From Polycyclovorans sp964425915 (GTDB lineage Bacteria > Pseudomonadota > Gammaproteobacteria > Nevskiales > Nevskiaceae): a stretch of DNA of 64,000 nucleotides. The stretch is from positions 1 through 64,000 of the forward strand of contig CAYROO010000012.1 of NCBI GenBank assembly GCA_964425915.1. The letters are read 5' to 3'. Numbering within the stretch: the stretch's first letter is position 1; the number at the start of each line of letters is the position of its first letter. Both the position numbers and the translations under genes were made by a program. The notes under the pieces were generated by a model, which was given only the letters and a program-made list of their open reading frames with translations, did no database searches and was not told where the DNA came from. Below, piece by piece: positions 6,757-15,034 of the stretch.

Positions 6757-9112
6757 GGCGATCCTGGTGATGGCCTTGGCCGCGTCCTTGACCTGGGCGG
6801 CGCCGGCCCGGTCAGCGCCTGATCTTGCCCTCGCCGCGCCTCGTGACGTGCACCTGATCCTGATGCCGGGACCGGGGCTCGCCGACGCGCGCGCAGAGCT
6901 CTACCTGGAGGTGCTGCTCAACGGCGAGGCGACGCGGCGGGTGATCCATGTGCTGGCGTTGCCAGAGGGCGAGCTGATGGCTTGGGCCCCCAATCTCCGA
7001 GAGCTGGGTCTGCAGGTCGATGCGGACCCCGCCGACCGCTACCTGTCGCTGGCACAGCTACCGCGTCTGCGCAGCCGCTACGACGCGCTGAATCAACGGC
7101 TGCACCTGGACGCCGACACCGCCCTGCTGACGCGTGCGACCCAGCGCTTGAATACAGCGCATCTGCCCAGCTGGGAGGTACAGCGCGGCCGCGGCGCGGT
7201 CCTGAACTATGACCTCTACGCCCAGCGGGGCGGCCACTCGCAGAACTACAGCGGCCTCACCGAACTGCGGCTGTTCGAGGGCAACGACAGCTTCGAGCAG
7301 AGCGGCCTGAGCCGCTGGACCGAGGGCGCGTCAAACCGCGGCTATCTGCGCCTGGATACGGCGTGGACGCGCGCGTCCCCGGACCAACTCTGGAGCCTGC
7401 GGGTGGGTGATCTGATCAGCGGCAGCCTGTCCTGGACCCGGGCCACCCGGCTCGGCGGCATCCAGCTGCGTCGCGACTTCGGGCTTCAGCCCGCGCTGCT
7501 CACCTATCCCCTGCCGCAATTCGTCGGCGAGGCCGCCCTGCCCTCGGACGTTGAGTTGTACGTAAACGGCCAGCGCCAGTATCAGGGCACGGTGCAGCCC
7601 GGTCCGTTTTCGATGGCGGTGACACCCGGTCTCAGTGGCGCCGGCAGCGCCACCGTGATCGTCACCGACGCACTGGGACGCAGCCGCCCGTTCACACTCA
7701 GCTTTTACAACAGCCCGCGGCTGCTGCAGGCCGGCCTGCACGATTACTCGGTGGAGGCGGGTGCCGTGCGTCAGCGCTACGGAATGACGTCCTTCGACTA
7801 TCGCGACGAGCTGGCCGCCAGTGGCAGCTACCGCTTTGGGCTGTACGACCGGCTGACACTGGAGGCCCATGCGGAAGCCGACCACCGTGTCCAGCTGGCC
7901 GGCGCCGGTGCCGTGGCCGGGCTGGCGGACGCCGGCACCATCGCCGCGGCGTATGCCGTCAGTAACAGCCGCGATGAGGGCCGCGGCGGACAGATCAGTC
8001 TCGACTACAGCTGGATCGGGGACCGCCTCAATCTGGGGTACGGCCTGACGCGCACACACGGGACTTACCGTGACCTCGCCGCGCGTGAGGGCCGCGGCGC
8101 GGCGGATCGCAGCGAGCGCGCACTGATTGGGCTTGCCCTGGGCAGCGCCGGCAGCCTGTCACTTCAGTACACGCGGCTGGACACGGCGGAGGGTGGTCGC
8201 GATCGCCTGCTTGGGCTTAGCTACAGCGTTCCGCTGCTCGGCACCGCAGCACTCTACGTCAGTGGGACCACCAACCTGGACGATCGTCGTGACGCCGGCG
8301 TGTTCGCCGGCCTGTCGATGAGCTTTGGACGAGACCACGCCGCCGGTCTGGAGGCCAGCCAAACCCGCGACACGCACCGCTATGGCGCCTATGCCTCACG
8401 CGCCGTCGACAGCGATGGCGGCTTGGGTTGGCGGCTGCGCGGTCAACAGGGCGATGACACCGATCTCGTGCAGGGCGATGTCCGCTACCTGGGCGCGCGG
8501 GGCGATGTCACGGCCGGTGCCTGGTTGATCAACGGCGATCACAGCGCCTATGCCAGCGCCAGCGGCGCCCTGGTGTGGATGGACCGCGACCTGCTGGCGG
8601 CACGGCGGATCGATGACAGTTTTGCCGTGGTCTCCACCCGCGGTGTATCGAAGGTCACCGTCCTGTCGGAAAACCGACCGATGGGGGTCACCGATGCGGA
8701 CGGTCGACACGTACTGACCGGTCTCAGCGCTTACCAACCCAACCAAATCGGAATCGATCCGTTGGACGTCCCACTGGATCACAACGTCTCCGATGTCAGC
8801 CAAGTCGTGGTGCCGGCTCGGCGGGCCGGCGTCCTGGTGCAATTCGACATGACGCCGATACGCGGGACCCTGCTGATCCTGCACGACGAGCAGGGCGAAC
8901 CGCTGCCGCTCGGCAGCCGTGTGCGCTGGACCGGCGACAACGGCGGCGTGCCGGTCGGTTACGACGGCCAGGCCTATGTCGAGGCGTTGGCCGACAACAC
9001 GCGACTGCGGGTGGCGCGCCCAGAGGGGCCAGAATGCAGCGTGATGATCCGACACACGGATACCCGCAGCGACCGCGTGGCGGGCCCGCTCATCTGTCGG
9101 GGCGGGCCATGA
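6713..9112 (+). CDS. outer membrane usher of archaic chaperone-usher pilus
   Basis: This 799-residue outer-membrane usher (CsuD-like) threads and polymerises pilus subunits. An Arg-rich N-terminus and hydrophobic stretch form a signal peptide ending near APARSA; starting at 6713 keeps the basic residues that later GTG/ATG starts (6767, 6770) would lose. Usher hallmarks include the plug/middle-domain region with VELYVNGQRQYQGTVQPGPF and TDALGRSRPFTLSFY, many beta strands, and a C-terminal carboxypeptidase-like domain with a late Cys pair (PECS...LICRG). The start lies inside the chaperone gene; the stop overlaps the tip gene start (ATGA). Confidence 0.92.
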   Translation: MARLPPLRRRRAPVRAILVMALAASLTWAAPARSAPDLALAAPRDVHLILMPGPGLADARAELYLEVLLNGEATRRVIHVLALPEGELMAWAPNLRELGLQVDADPADRYLSLAQLPRLRSRYDALNQRLHLDADTALLTRATQRLNTAHLPSWEVQRGRGAVLNYDLYAQRGGHSQNYSGLTELRLFEGNDSFEQSGLSRWTEGASNRGYLRLDTAWTRASPDQLWSLRVGDLISGSLSWTRATRLGGIQLRRDFGLQPALLTYPLPQFVGEAALPSDVELYVNGQRQYQGTVQPGPFSMAVTPGLSGAGSATVIVTDALGRSRPFTLSFYNSPRLLQAGLHDYSVEAGAVRQRYGMTSFDYRDELAASGSYRFGLYDRLTLEAHAEADHRVQLAGAGAVAGLADAGTIAAAYAVSNSRDEGRGGQISLDYSWIGDRLNLGYGLTRTHGTYRDLAAREGRGAADRSERALIGLALGSAGSLSLQYTRLDTAEGGRDRLLGLSYSVPLLGTAALYVSGTTNLDDRRDAGVFAGLSMSFGRDHAAGLEASQTRDTHRYGAYASRAVDSDGGLGWRLRGQQGDDTDLVQGDVRYLGARGDVTAGAWLINGDHSAYASASGALVWMDRDLLAARRIDDSFAVVSTRGVSKVTVLSENRPMGVTDADGRHVLTGLSAYQPNQIGIDPLDVPLDHNVSDVSQVVVPARRAGVLVQFDMTPIRGTLLILHDEQGEPLPLGSRVRWTGDNGGVPVGYDGQAYVEALADNTRLRVARPEGPECSVMIRHTDTRSDRVAGPLICRGGP

Positions 9113-10131
9113 TAAGCGGGCACCTGGCACGGGGGTGGCTCAGCAAGATCCTGGCCGCGCTGATTCTGGGCCTCTGCGGCACTGCGCAGCCGGTGCACGC
9201 AGCGACCACCTGCAGCGCGACCATGAGCGATGTCAGCTTCGGCAGCGTCGACCCTTACGGCGGCAACGTCGATGTGCAGGCGACGATCAACTACAGCTGC
9301 ACCATCACCTCGGTGCTGTCCAGCGCTTACGTCCGCATGTGCTTCAGCATCGGTGTCGGGTCCAGCGGCATTGGCCATTTGACACCGCGACGGATGACCA
9401 ACGGCCTCAACGCCATGACATTCCAACTCTACAAGGATGCGGGTCGCAGCCTGGTCTGGGCGACCCGGTTCAACAGCGAGGGGGCCGTTGGCGTCGATGT
9501 GGTGGTCGGCGCGCTGCTCGGGAGTGCGACCGCGAGCGGCTCACTGACCGTGTACGGGCGGGTACCCACGGGCCAGACCACCTTGGTCCCAGGGAACTAC
9601 AGCAACACGTTCAGCGGCCCCCACACCGAACTCGTTTATCGGTACAACGAGTCACTGCTCGGTTTGTTGAGCTTCCCCAGCAGTTGCGACAGTGGCGGCA
9701 ACGGCAGCGGCGCGGGGAGCTTTCCGTTCACCGCCAGCGCCTCGGTGGCGAAACAGTGCGCACCCGACTTCGCGGTCCAGGATATCGACTTCGGCACCCA
9801 GGGCTTGCTGGACCAGGCGGTGGATACCACGGCCTTGCTGACGCCCCGATGCACCAATACAACGCCCTACCAGATCGGCCTCGACAACGGCCAGCACGCG
9901 GTTGGCAGCACGCGGCGCATGCGCTCAGCCAGCGGCGACCACGTCAGCTACGAGCTGTTCCGGGATGCCGGGCGTAGCCAGCGCTGGGGCGATACCGAGA
10001 ACGTCGATACGGTGAGCGGCACCGGCAGCGGTGCCACCCAGAACATCGCCGTATACGGCCGCGTCGCCGCGCAGGCCACCCCCCCAGCCGGCAGCTACAG
10101 CGACACCGTCACGGTGACCATTTCCTACTGA
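9109..10131 (+). CDS. two-domain spore coat U tip adhesin (CsuE-like)
   Basis: This 340-residue secreted protein has two SCPU domains, at roughly 30-185 and 205-340, the architecture of CsuE-type tip adhesins. The ATG at 9109 overlaps the usher stop (ATGA); a longer in-frame reading from 9034 would run inside the usher. The signal peptide ends near PVHA. The C-terminal domain closely parallels the major pilin gene of this operon (RxMxSASGDHVSYELFRDAGR and YGRVAAQATPPAGSYSDTVT against YGRVPAQTTPQAGSYSDSVT), while the N-terminal domain is divergent and is the likely binding domain. Role inferred from family and gene order. Confidence 0.85.
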   Translation: MISGHLARGWLSKILAALILGLCGTAQPVHAATTCSATMSDVSFGSVDPYGGNVDVQATINYSCTITSVLSSAYVRMCFSIGVGSSGIGHLTPRRMTNGLNAMTFQLYKDAGRSLVWATRFNSEGAVGVDVVVGALLGSATASGSLTVYGRVPTGQTTLVPGNYSNTFSGPHTELVYRYNESLLGLLSFPSSCDSGGNGSGAGSFPFTASASVAKQCAPDFAVQDIDFGTQGLLDQAVDTTALLTPRCTNTTPYQIGLDNGQHAVGSTRRMRSASGDHVSYELFRDAGRSQRWGDTENVDTVSGTGSGATQNIAVYGRVAAQATPPAGSYSDTVTVTISY

Positions 10132-10142
10132 GCCTGCGGCCC

Positions 10143-10553
10143 TCAGCGGCTGAGCAGACGGTCGTGCACCAACATGCCGGCGGCCATCGCTGCCACAAAC
10201 ACCAGCACCATCGGCAAGGCGCTGGACAGCGAGGCGATGGCCGGCCCCGGGCAGAATCCGGCAATGCCCCAGCCGATGCCGAACAAGGCGGTGCCGGTCA
10301 CCAGCTTGGGATCAATATCCTTGCGCGTCGGCCAAGAGAACACCTCCTCCAGGATCGGACGCCCGCGGCGACGCGCCAGCCAGAAGCCCGGCACCGTCAC
10401 CATCAGTGCGCCGCCCATGACAAAGGCCAAGGTGGGATCCCAGGCACCGGCGAGGTCGAGAAACCCGAGCACCCGCAACGGCTCGGTCATGCCCGACAGC
10501 GACAGGCCCAGGCCAAACACGAGGCCGACCAGCAAGGCGATACCGTTTTTCAT
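10143..10553 (-). CDS. YeeE/YedE-type transporter subunit (DUF6691-like)
   Basis: This 136-residue polytopic membrane protein is the second half of a split YeeE/YedE-type transporter. The motif GWGIAGFCPGPAIASL carries the conserved Cys thought to relay sulfur compounds in this family. Its ATG overlaps the stop of the upstream partner (positions 10550-10553). A 344-residue open frame extends further upstream but overlaps the partner and has no membrane-protein features there, so it is not the start. Probable role: inner-membrane uptake of thiosulfate or a related sulfur species, inferred from family. It converges on the tip adhesin gene 11 bases away. Confidence 0.82.
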   Translation of the reverse strand: MKNGIALLVGLVFGLGLSLSGMTEPLRVLGFLDLAGAWDPTLAFVMGGALMVTVPGFWLARRRGRPILEEVFSWPTRKDIDPKLVTGTALFGIGWGIAGFCPGPAIASLSSALPMVLVFVAAMAAGMLVHDRLLSR

Positions 10554-10993
10554 GACAGCCCCAGCAGATGGCGGGTGACAAACACCGTGAGAAAGCCGAA
10601 TGCCATGAAGCTGGCCGTGCCGACCAGCGACCGGCCGGAGAAGCGCGCCAGACCACAGACACCATGACCCGAGGTGCAGCCACTCCCCATTCGGGTGCCG
10701 ACACCCACCAGCAGTCCCGCCAGCACGGTGAGCCCCAGCGAAGTGGGCACGCCACTGATCACCGGGCGACCCGCCACCACCATGAACAGCAGTCCGCCGC
10801 CGATCAGCCCGGCGATGAACAGCAGCCGCCACAGGCGATCGCCGGATCGGGCGCCGGTGAGCACCCCCCCGAGCACCCCACTGACGCCGGCAATACGGCC
10901 ATTGAACAGCAGCAGCAGCAGCGACGACAGGCCGATTAACAGGCCGCCGGCCAGCCCTCGCATCCAGGCCGCCTGATCCACCACGATATCCAT
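10550..10993 (-). CDS. YeeE/YedE family sulfur transporter subunit
   Basis: This 147-residue membrane protein is the first half of the split transporter, with about four hydrophobic helices. It carries the family signature MGSGCTSGHGVCGLARFS, in which conserved cysteines act in sulfur-compound transfer. It is translationally coupled to the DUF6691-like gene by an ATGA overlap. No sulfurtransferase, persulfide dioxygenase or ArsR regulator, its usual companions, is adjacent. Substrate not determinable from sequence. Confidence 0.85.
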   Translation of the reverse strand: MDIVVDQAAWMRGLAGGLLIGLSSLLLLLFNGRIAGVSGVLGGVLTGARSGDRLWRLLFIAGLIGGGLLFMVVAGRPVISGVPTSLGLTVLAGLLVGVGTRMGSGCTSGHGVCGLARFSGRSLVGTASFMAFGFLTVFVTRHLLGLS

Positions 10994-11288
10994 GTGTGCT
11001 GACCCCCGATTCGGTTGTTTCGATGGCGATCAGTATACGCCACAGGGTATCCACTGATGGGCATCCAGCGGCAGCGCAGGGGTCGTCAAGGTGGCCAGGC
11101 TGGCGCAGTGGCCCGCGCCCTGTTCCGCCGATGCGGTCCACGACCGCGAGATTCCGACCGTTGGTCGGCCCCGACACTGCCGCTCACGCGACGTCGGAAT
11201 TGGCTTACATTCGCTTGACCTAGCCTCTGTTCCCAGGTCGCGATCACGCCGACCGATCGAGTCCCGAAACCCTGGAAGGAGCGCCCCC
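10994..11288. other. intergenic region before the Gly-rich lipoprotein
   Basis: This 295-base divergent gap must hold promoters for the YedE pair (minus strand) and the lipoprotein gene (plus strand). I see a short perfect hairpin, CCGACC at 11154-11159 with GGTCGG at 11163-11168, and a strong GGAAGGA ribosome site ending at 11280. No convincing sigma70 box pair or small gene was found. Confidence 0.4.
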
Positions 11289-12533
11289 ATGTTCAAACCC
11301 CTTTTGGTCAGCGCCGCGGCGGCTGGCACCTTGATACTCGCCGCCTGCGGTGGCGGCGGTGGCAGCAGCAGCACCGCACCCGGTGGCAGTGGTAGCGGCG
11401 GCAGCGACGTGACCGCCCGCGCCATGGGTCCGTTGGATCCGGTGCAGAGCCAGATCAGCAACAGTGTCTTCTCACCGCTGGCCGGCGCAGTGGCCGGGAC
11501 CCCGCTGGAAGGGGTGGTGACCTGCGCCGATGAGCTGGTCACGTACGAGGTGCTGGACATCGTCGACCTGCTGGCGGCTGCACTGCAAGACGCCGCCAAC
11601 CCGCAGGACCTGTCGCGCCTGCCGCTGGCTCCCGAAGCGTTGGTGGGTCGCGTCCGCGCGGTCGCCTTTGACCTCACGCAGCTGCTGCTGAGCCTCGCCA
11701 ATCAGGGCACGGGCTGCCTCACTGCCGGCAACAGCACCCTCAACAACCCCGCGGCGCTCGGACTGCTTTCCGGCGCCAGCAACCCGCTCTCGGGAACCCC
11801 GCTGGCACCCCTGGGCAGCGTGCTGGGGCCGGCATTGGGCAGCTTCCTGCAGGCCACTGGTGGCGCGCAGCCGGCCGATGATCTGCAACTGACGACGGTT
11901 GCCGATCTTTACGCACAGCTCAACAACGCGCTGCAGACCGCGCTGGCACAGATCCCGGCACCCGCCCTGGAGGCGCCGGTGGTGGGTGGCGCACTCCTGA
12001 CCGTGGGTGATGCGCTGCAGGATCTGCAGACCCTGCTGCAAGGCGTGACCCGTTATCAGACCGGTGCCACCCAGGTGGCGTTGAACGATCTGATCACGCA
12101 TACCGTCGACAACCTGCTGACGCGGGTGGTGCCGGTGCGTTTGATCGAGGACCAGGCCGGACAGCCCGGCGCCATCTCCGGACCGATCATCAATGGCACC
12201 ACGCAACTCGCCGCGCGGCTGACGACGGTGGTGGCCTTTGCCCTGGATCCGCTTAACAACCAGGTGCTCAACGGCCTGCTGTCGCCCGTGCTCGATCCGA
12301 TCGAGAACACGGTATTGCCGACCCTGTTGGGGCCGATCATCGATGCCCTGGATGGCGGCCTGCCGATTGGATCCGGTAGCGGCGGCCTGCCCAACACCCC
12401 GCTGACACCGGTGGTGGACCTGGTGCAGGGCGTGGTAGGCGGCCTCCTCGGCGGTGGCGGCCTCGGTGGCGGCGGTGGCGGCGAATGCGCATTCGCCGGC
12501 ATTCCGCTGTTGGGCATCCTGTGCCCCAACTGA
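11289..12533 (+). CDS. hypothetical Gly/Leu-rich lipoprotein
   Basis: This 414-residue protein is not assigned to a characterised family. It starts after a GGAAGGA site and has a lipoprotein signal with lipobox LAAC (Cys20), followed by a Gly/Ser linker. The body is low in charge and rich in Leu, Ala, Gly, Pro and Asn, with many short amphipathic segments such as PLAPLGSVLGPALGSFL and LDPIENTVLPTLLGPIID. The C-terminus is a run of Gly then two Cys (GECAFAGIPLLGILCPN). It resembles, in style only, large surface proteins of oil-associated gammaproteobacteria. A strong terminator follows. A surface-anchored or matrix role is inference. Confidence 0.75.
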   Translation: MFKPLLVSAAAAGTLILAACGGGGGSSSTAPGGSGSGGSDVTARAMGPLDPVQSQISNSVFSPLAGAVAGTPLEGVVTCADELVTYEVLDIVDLLAAALQDAANPQDLSRLPLAPEALVGRVRAVAFDLTQLLLSLANQGTGCLTAGNSTLNNPAALGLLSGASNPLSGTPLAPLGSVLGPALGSFLQATGGAQPADDLQLTTVADLYAQLNNALQTALAQIPAPALEAPVVGGALLTVGDALQDLQTLLQGVTRYQTGATQVALNDLITHTVDNLLTRVVPVRLIEDQAGQPGAISGPIINGTTQLAARLTTVVAFALDPLNNQVLNGLLSPVLDPIENTVLPTLLGPIIDALDGGLPIGSGSGGLPNTPLTPVVDLVQGVVGGLLGGGGLGGGGGGECAFAGIPLLGILCPN

Positions 12534-12550
12534 GCGCTTGAGCAGACACA

Positions 12551-12580
12551 AAAAAGGCCACTCCTCGGAGTGGCCTTTTT
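12551..12580. terminator. bidirectional intrinsic terminator
   Basis: A perfect 14-bp stem (12551-12564 with 12567-12580) has a 2-base apparent loop, with A5 on one side and T5 on the other. It lies between two convergent lipoprotein genes and can terminate both. Confidence 0.92.
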
Positions 12581-12593
12581 GATTGCGGCGCGA

Positions 12594-12878
12594 TCAGTTG
12601 CTCATCGCATCCTTGGCTTCCTCAGCCTTTTCTTCGGCAGCGTCTGTCGCATCGTCCATGGCATCGGCGGCGTCATCACCCATTTCTTCCATGGCGTCCT
12701 GCGCGTCTTCGGCGGCATCCTTGATGGGCTCGTTCTCACGCAGGTCCAGCGCGTCTTTCACCCCTTCCTCGGCCTGCTGCAGCGGCGTCGGCTCTTCCTT
12801 CTTGCCACAGGCCGCAACCGAAAGACCCAGGCCCAGCAGGGCGGCCAGCATCAGCGGTTTCATTGTCAGCGACTGCAT
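12594..12878 (-). CDS. small acidic Ala-rich lipoprotein
   Basis: This 94-residue protein starts at the ATG at 12878, preceded by an AAGGAG ribosome site (12884-12889). It has a lipoprotein signal with lipobox VAAC (Cys24). The mature part is extremely rich in Ala, Asp and Glu (for example AEDAQDAMEEMGDD) and reads as one or two long acidic amphipathic helices. No characterised family is recognised. It resembles small helical envelope lipoproteins in layout only. It is a single gene convergent on the Gly-rich lipoprotein and divergent from the formaldehyde dehydrogenase gene. Confidence 0.8.
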   Translation of the reverse strand: MQSLTMKPLMLAALLGLGLSVAACGKKEEPTPLQQAEEGVKDALDLRENEPIKDAAEDAQDAMEEMGDDAADAMDDATDAAEEKAEEAKDAMSN

Positions 12879-12949
12879 CGAAAATCTCCTTGTTTCGGGT
12901 GGATGTCGGCAGGGGCGTGGCCCCCTCTGACGGCACCAGTATGACACAC

Positions 12950-12966
12950 AAAGAACAACTTTCTTT
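12950..12966. promoter_or_regulatory. AT-rich inverted repeat upstream of frmA
   Basis: AAAGAA (12950-12955) and TTCTTT (12961-12966) form a perfect 6-base inverted repeat in the only AT-rich patch of this divergent gap. It could be an operator or promoter element for either flanking gene. Speculative. Confidence 0.3.
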
Positions 12967-13067
12967 ATAGATCAATATGTTAAGCGTGCATTCAGTCGGG
13001 ACTTGGCTTATCGGGTTGCGCCCGTTAGGGTGGGCGCCTTTCCCCACCCCGCCACCGGAGCACCCAC

Positions 13068-14176
<1,109 letters not shown>

Positions 14177-14177
<1 letters not shown>

Positions 14178-15019
14178 TGAGCCTCAAGCAGATTTCCGCC
14201 AACCGCTGCTGGGGTGGCACCCAGTACGTCTACAGCCACGAGGCGACTGAAACCGCCTGCACCATGCGTTTCTCGCTGTTCCTGCCACCGCAGGCACAGC
14301 AGGGCACGGTACCGGTGCTGTACTGGCTGTCGGGCCTGACCTGCACCGAAGAGAACTTCACGGTGAAGGCCGGCGCGCAGCGCATGGCCGCCGAACTGGG
14401 GCTCGCCATCGTCGCCCCGGACACCAGTCCTCGGGGCCTCAACCTGCCCGGCGAAGGCGACCGCTACGACTTCGGCCTGGGTGCCGGTTTCTACGTGGAT
14501 GCCACCGAGACGCCCTGGTCTCAGGGCTATCGTATGTACAGCTACGTGACCCAGGAGCTACGCGAACTGGTCAATCGCGAATTTCCGGTGGACCTGGCCC
14601 GCAGCAGCATCTTTGGCCACAGTATGGGCGGCCACGGCGCCCTGGTCTGTGCCCTGCGCAATCCGGCCATCTACCGTAGCGTCAGCGCCTTCGCACCGAT
14701 CACCTCACCGACCCGCTGTGACTGGGGCCGTGGCGCGCTCAAGGGGTATCTGGGGGACGACGAAACCGCCTGGGCCGACTATGACAGCACCTTGCTGTTG
14801 CAGAAACATGGTTGGATGGGGGCGGAGATTCTGGTCGATCAGGGTGACCAGGACGTGTTCCTGTCGCAGCTGCAGCCGCAGCTATTGCAGGAGGCGGCCA
14901 ACGCCGCCGGGGTGTCGCTCAAGCTGCGCATGCAGCCGGGCTACGACCACAGCTACTTCTTTGTCCAGACCTTCATCGCCGACCACCTGCAGCATCACGC
15001 CCGCGCCCTGGCCGCCTGA
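14177..15019 (+). CDS. fghA: S-formylglutathione hydrolase
   Basis: This 280-residue alpha/beta hydrolase (esterase D family) releases formate and regenerates glutathione from S-formylglutathione. The nucleophile elbow GHSMGG places catalytic Ser at residue 149, and a C-terminal His lies in GYDHSYFF. LSGLTCTEENF and DTSPRG are typical of the family. Its ATG overlaps the frmA stop, and it completes the two-enzyme glutathione-dependent route. Length matches the family. It converges on the diguanylate cyclase gene 15 bases away. Confidence 0.95.
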
Positions 15020-15034
15020 GGCCCGTGAGCCGGA

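Noticed and set aside
10143..11177. 344-residue single gene covering both YedE halves
   Set aside because: Its upstream part is in a different frame from the true YedE half, which is supported by the GCTSGHGVCG motif; the ATGA overlap shows two separate genes.
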